A DNA stretch of 6,420 nt from Candidatus Cloacimonadota bacterium. GTDB taxonomy: Bacteria; Cloacimonadota; Cloacimonadia; Cloacimonadales; Cloacimonadaceae. Made by a program: the position numbers and the translations under genes. Each line of letters opens with the position of its first letter. Position 1 is the stretch's first letter. Below are positions 6,120-6,420 of the stretch, in pieces. Below the pieces are notes generated by a model that saw nothing but the letters and a program-made list of their open reading frames with translations, ran no database searches and was not told the origin of the DNA. The stretch spans positions 1 to 6,420 of the forward strand of contig JAAYQD010000399.1 in assembly GCA_012519465.1 (NCBI GenBank). The letters run 5' to 3'.

Positions 6120-6156
6120 AGTGTTACCGCACGCGTAAACCGCTTCTTCCCTGTTA

Positions 6157-6204
6157 ACCACCCTTGTCTCTCCTTTGCCTAAGCAAGGGTGAGACAAGGG
6201 TGGT
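6157..6204. repeat. 48-base near-perfect hairpin
   Basis: ACCACCCTTGTCTC (6157-6170) is the exact reverse complement of 6191-6204. After a single T-T mismatch the stem continues for seven more pairs (6172-6178 with 6183-6189, one G-U in RNA) to a four-base CTAA loop. This is the strongest secondary structure in the window. It is not followed by a T-run, so it is not a standard terminator. It might be a dispersed foldback repeat or part of a transcribed structured RNA. Confidence 0.75.
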
Positions 6205-6216
6205 ACAAGGGTGGCT
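6184..6216 (+). repeat. Three tandem 11-mers CAAGGGTGNNN
   Basis: CAAGGGTGAGA (6184-6194), CAAGGGTGGTA (6195-6205) and CAAGGGTGGCT (6206-6216) follow without gaps. The first eight bases are identical in all three. The first two copies form most of the right half of the hairpin at 6157-6204, so the foldback contains an inverted, partly decayed copy of the same unit. Confidence 0.75.
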
Positions 6217-6228
6217 AATAGGCAAGAC

Positions 6229-6271
6229 GCACGCTACGCGTGCCTTAGGGACCAGGGGACAGGGCTTCGCT
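6229..6271 (+). repeat. Distal degenerate linker/palindrome module
   Basis: Palindrome GCACGC (6229-6234), TAC, GCGTGC (6238-6243), then CTTAGGGACCAGGGGACAGG and GGCTTCGCT (6263-6271). The palindrome arms match modules 1 and 2, and ACAGGGCTTCGCT matches module 3 with one G missing. The second palindrome is broken (GCTAAAGGC instead of GCTGAAGCC), so this copy appears to be decaying. Confidence 0.65.
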
Positions 6272-6334
6272 AAAGGCTTGTACCCCCTGGCTTTAGAGGC
6301 TGTGAATAAACTCCTAATTAGTGCCAAATACTTC

Positions 6335-6362
6335 TTGACAAAATATGGGTATCTGCTATTGT
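6335..6362 (+). promoter_or_regulatory. Sigma-70-type promoter for the next gene
   Basis: TTGACA (6335-6340, exact -35 consensus), a 16-base spacer, then TATTGT (6357-6362), matching TATAAT at four of six positions and preceded by TGC, an extended -10. Transcription would begin near 6368-6371, leaving a leader of about 25 bases before the ATG at 6395. The surrounding sequence is markedly AT-rich compared with the repeats to its left. Confidence 0.65.
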
Positions 6363-6394
6363 GACATCATAATTTTGTAAACAGGATATTTGTT

Positions 6395-6420
6395 ATGCAC
6401 ATTCAAACAGACTGTAGATA
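6395..6420 (+). CDS. Start of a truncated gene at the window edge
   Basis: The ATG at 6395 is preceded by ACAGGA (6381-6386) at a normal distance and by the promoter at 6335. Eight complete codons are visible (MHIQTDCR) before the window ends. This is too little for identification. A short leader with a Asp-Cys-Arg motif reminds me of the cysteine-rich N-terminus (DCR-x-F-x-G) found on some sugar-nucleotide or glycosyltransferase proteins, but this is a weak hint from memory. Confidence 0.5.

Larger units (their letters stand above)
5705..6394. other. Repeat-rich intergenic tract without a convincing gene
   Basis: About 690 bases between the M20 stop and the next start. Short open frames exist on the plus strand (5746-5931 and 6164-6364), but their products consist of translated repeats, lack a good ribosome site and resemble no family I recognise. 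The tract is a mosaic of short palindromes, tandem repeats and hairpins, each listed separately. I see no tRNA, rRNA or transposase remnant. Confidence 0.7.

Noticed and set aside
6270..6296. CTAAAG/CTTTAG inverted hexamer as a hairpin
   Set aside because: Only six mostly A-T pairs around a 15-base loop, easily expected by chance in this composition.
6164..6364. A 66-codon open frame near the right end
   Set aside because: It starts within the long hairpin, covers the tandem 11-mers and the distal module, and ends inside the promoter of the next gene.

Overview
The window holds three complete genes, all on the plus strand, the first few codons of a fourth at the right edge, and a roughly 690-base intergenic tract that is unusually dense in small palindromes and short repeats. 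Base composition is near 50% GC. The large S8 protease with Ig-like, jelly-roll-like and fibronectin-III modules, together with intergenic stretches rich in 'CAGGGAACAGTGG'-type units followed by GC-rich mini-palindromes, is what I would expect of Cloacimonadota (formerly WWE1) or a related lineage of the FCB group. This is an inference from style, not a proven assignment.

Region 1 (48-3344) encodes an exported 1098-residue subtilisin-like protease. It has a signal peptide, a propeptide, a complete Asp/His/Ser catalytic domain and a long C-terminal half built of adhesive or stabilising beta-domains. It appears to stand alone, followed by a 204-base gap that contains a long hairpin. That hairpin is a minus-strand relative of the repeats found further downstream.

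Region 2 (3549-5704) is a two-gene operon with an ATGA stop/start overlap: aspartate-semialdehyde dehydrogenase (asd), then an M20-family amidohydrolase of the N-acetyl-diaminopimelate deacetylase / hippurate hydrolase type. Asd feeds the aspartate pathway (lysine, diaminopimelate, threonine, methionine). The coupled M20 enzyme would fit the deacetylation step of the acetylated diaminopimelate route. The last 14-17 codons and the stop of the M20 gene lie inside the repeat array, so repeat DNA appears to have become coding sequence.

Region 3 (5705-6394) shows no convincing gene. It is a mosaic: three exact copies of a 13-mer, each followed by a different short palindrome; a 10-bp periodic repeat running into an 18-bp perfect palindrome; a pair of inverted 18-mers; two terminator-like hairpins; a 48-base near-perfect hairpin overlapping three tandem 11-mers; and a degenerate further copy of the 13-mer/palindrome module. 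It ends in a good sigma-70-type promoter (TTGACA, 16 bases, TGC-TATTGT) and a Shine-Dalgarno-preceded ATG that opens a gene cut off by the window.

The most noteworthy feature is the repeat system: a constant linker joined to interchangeable palindromes, present in opposite orientation on the two sides of the asd-M20 operon and entering the operon's last reading frame. I see no evidence of a defence system, transposase, CRISPR array or structural RNA gene.
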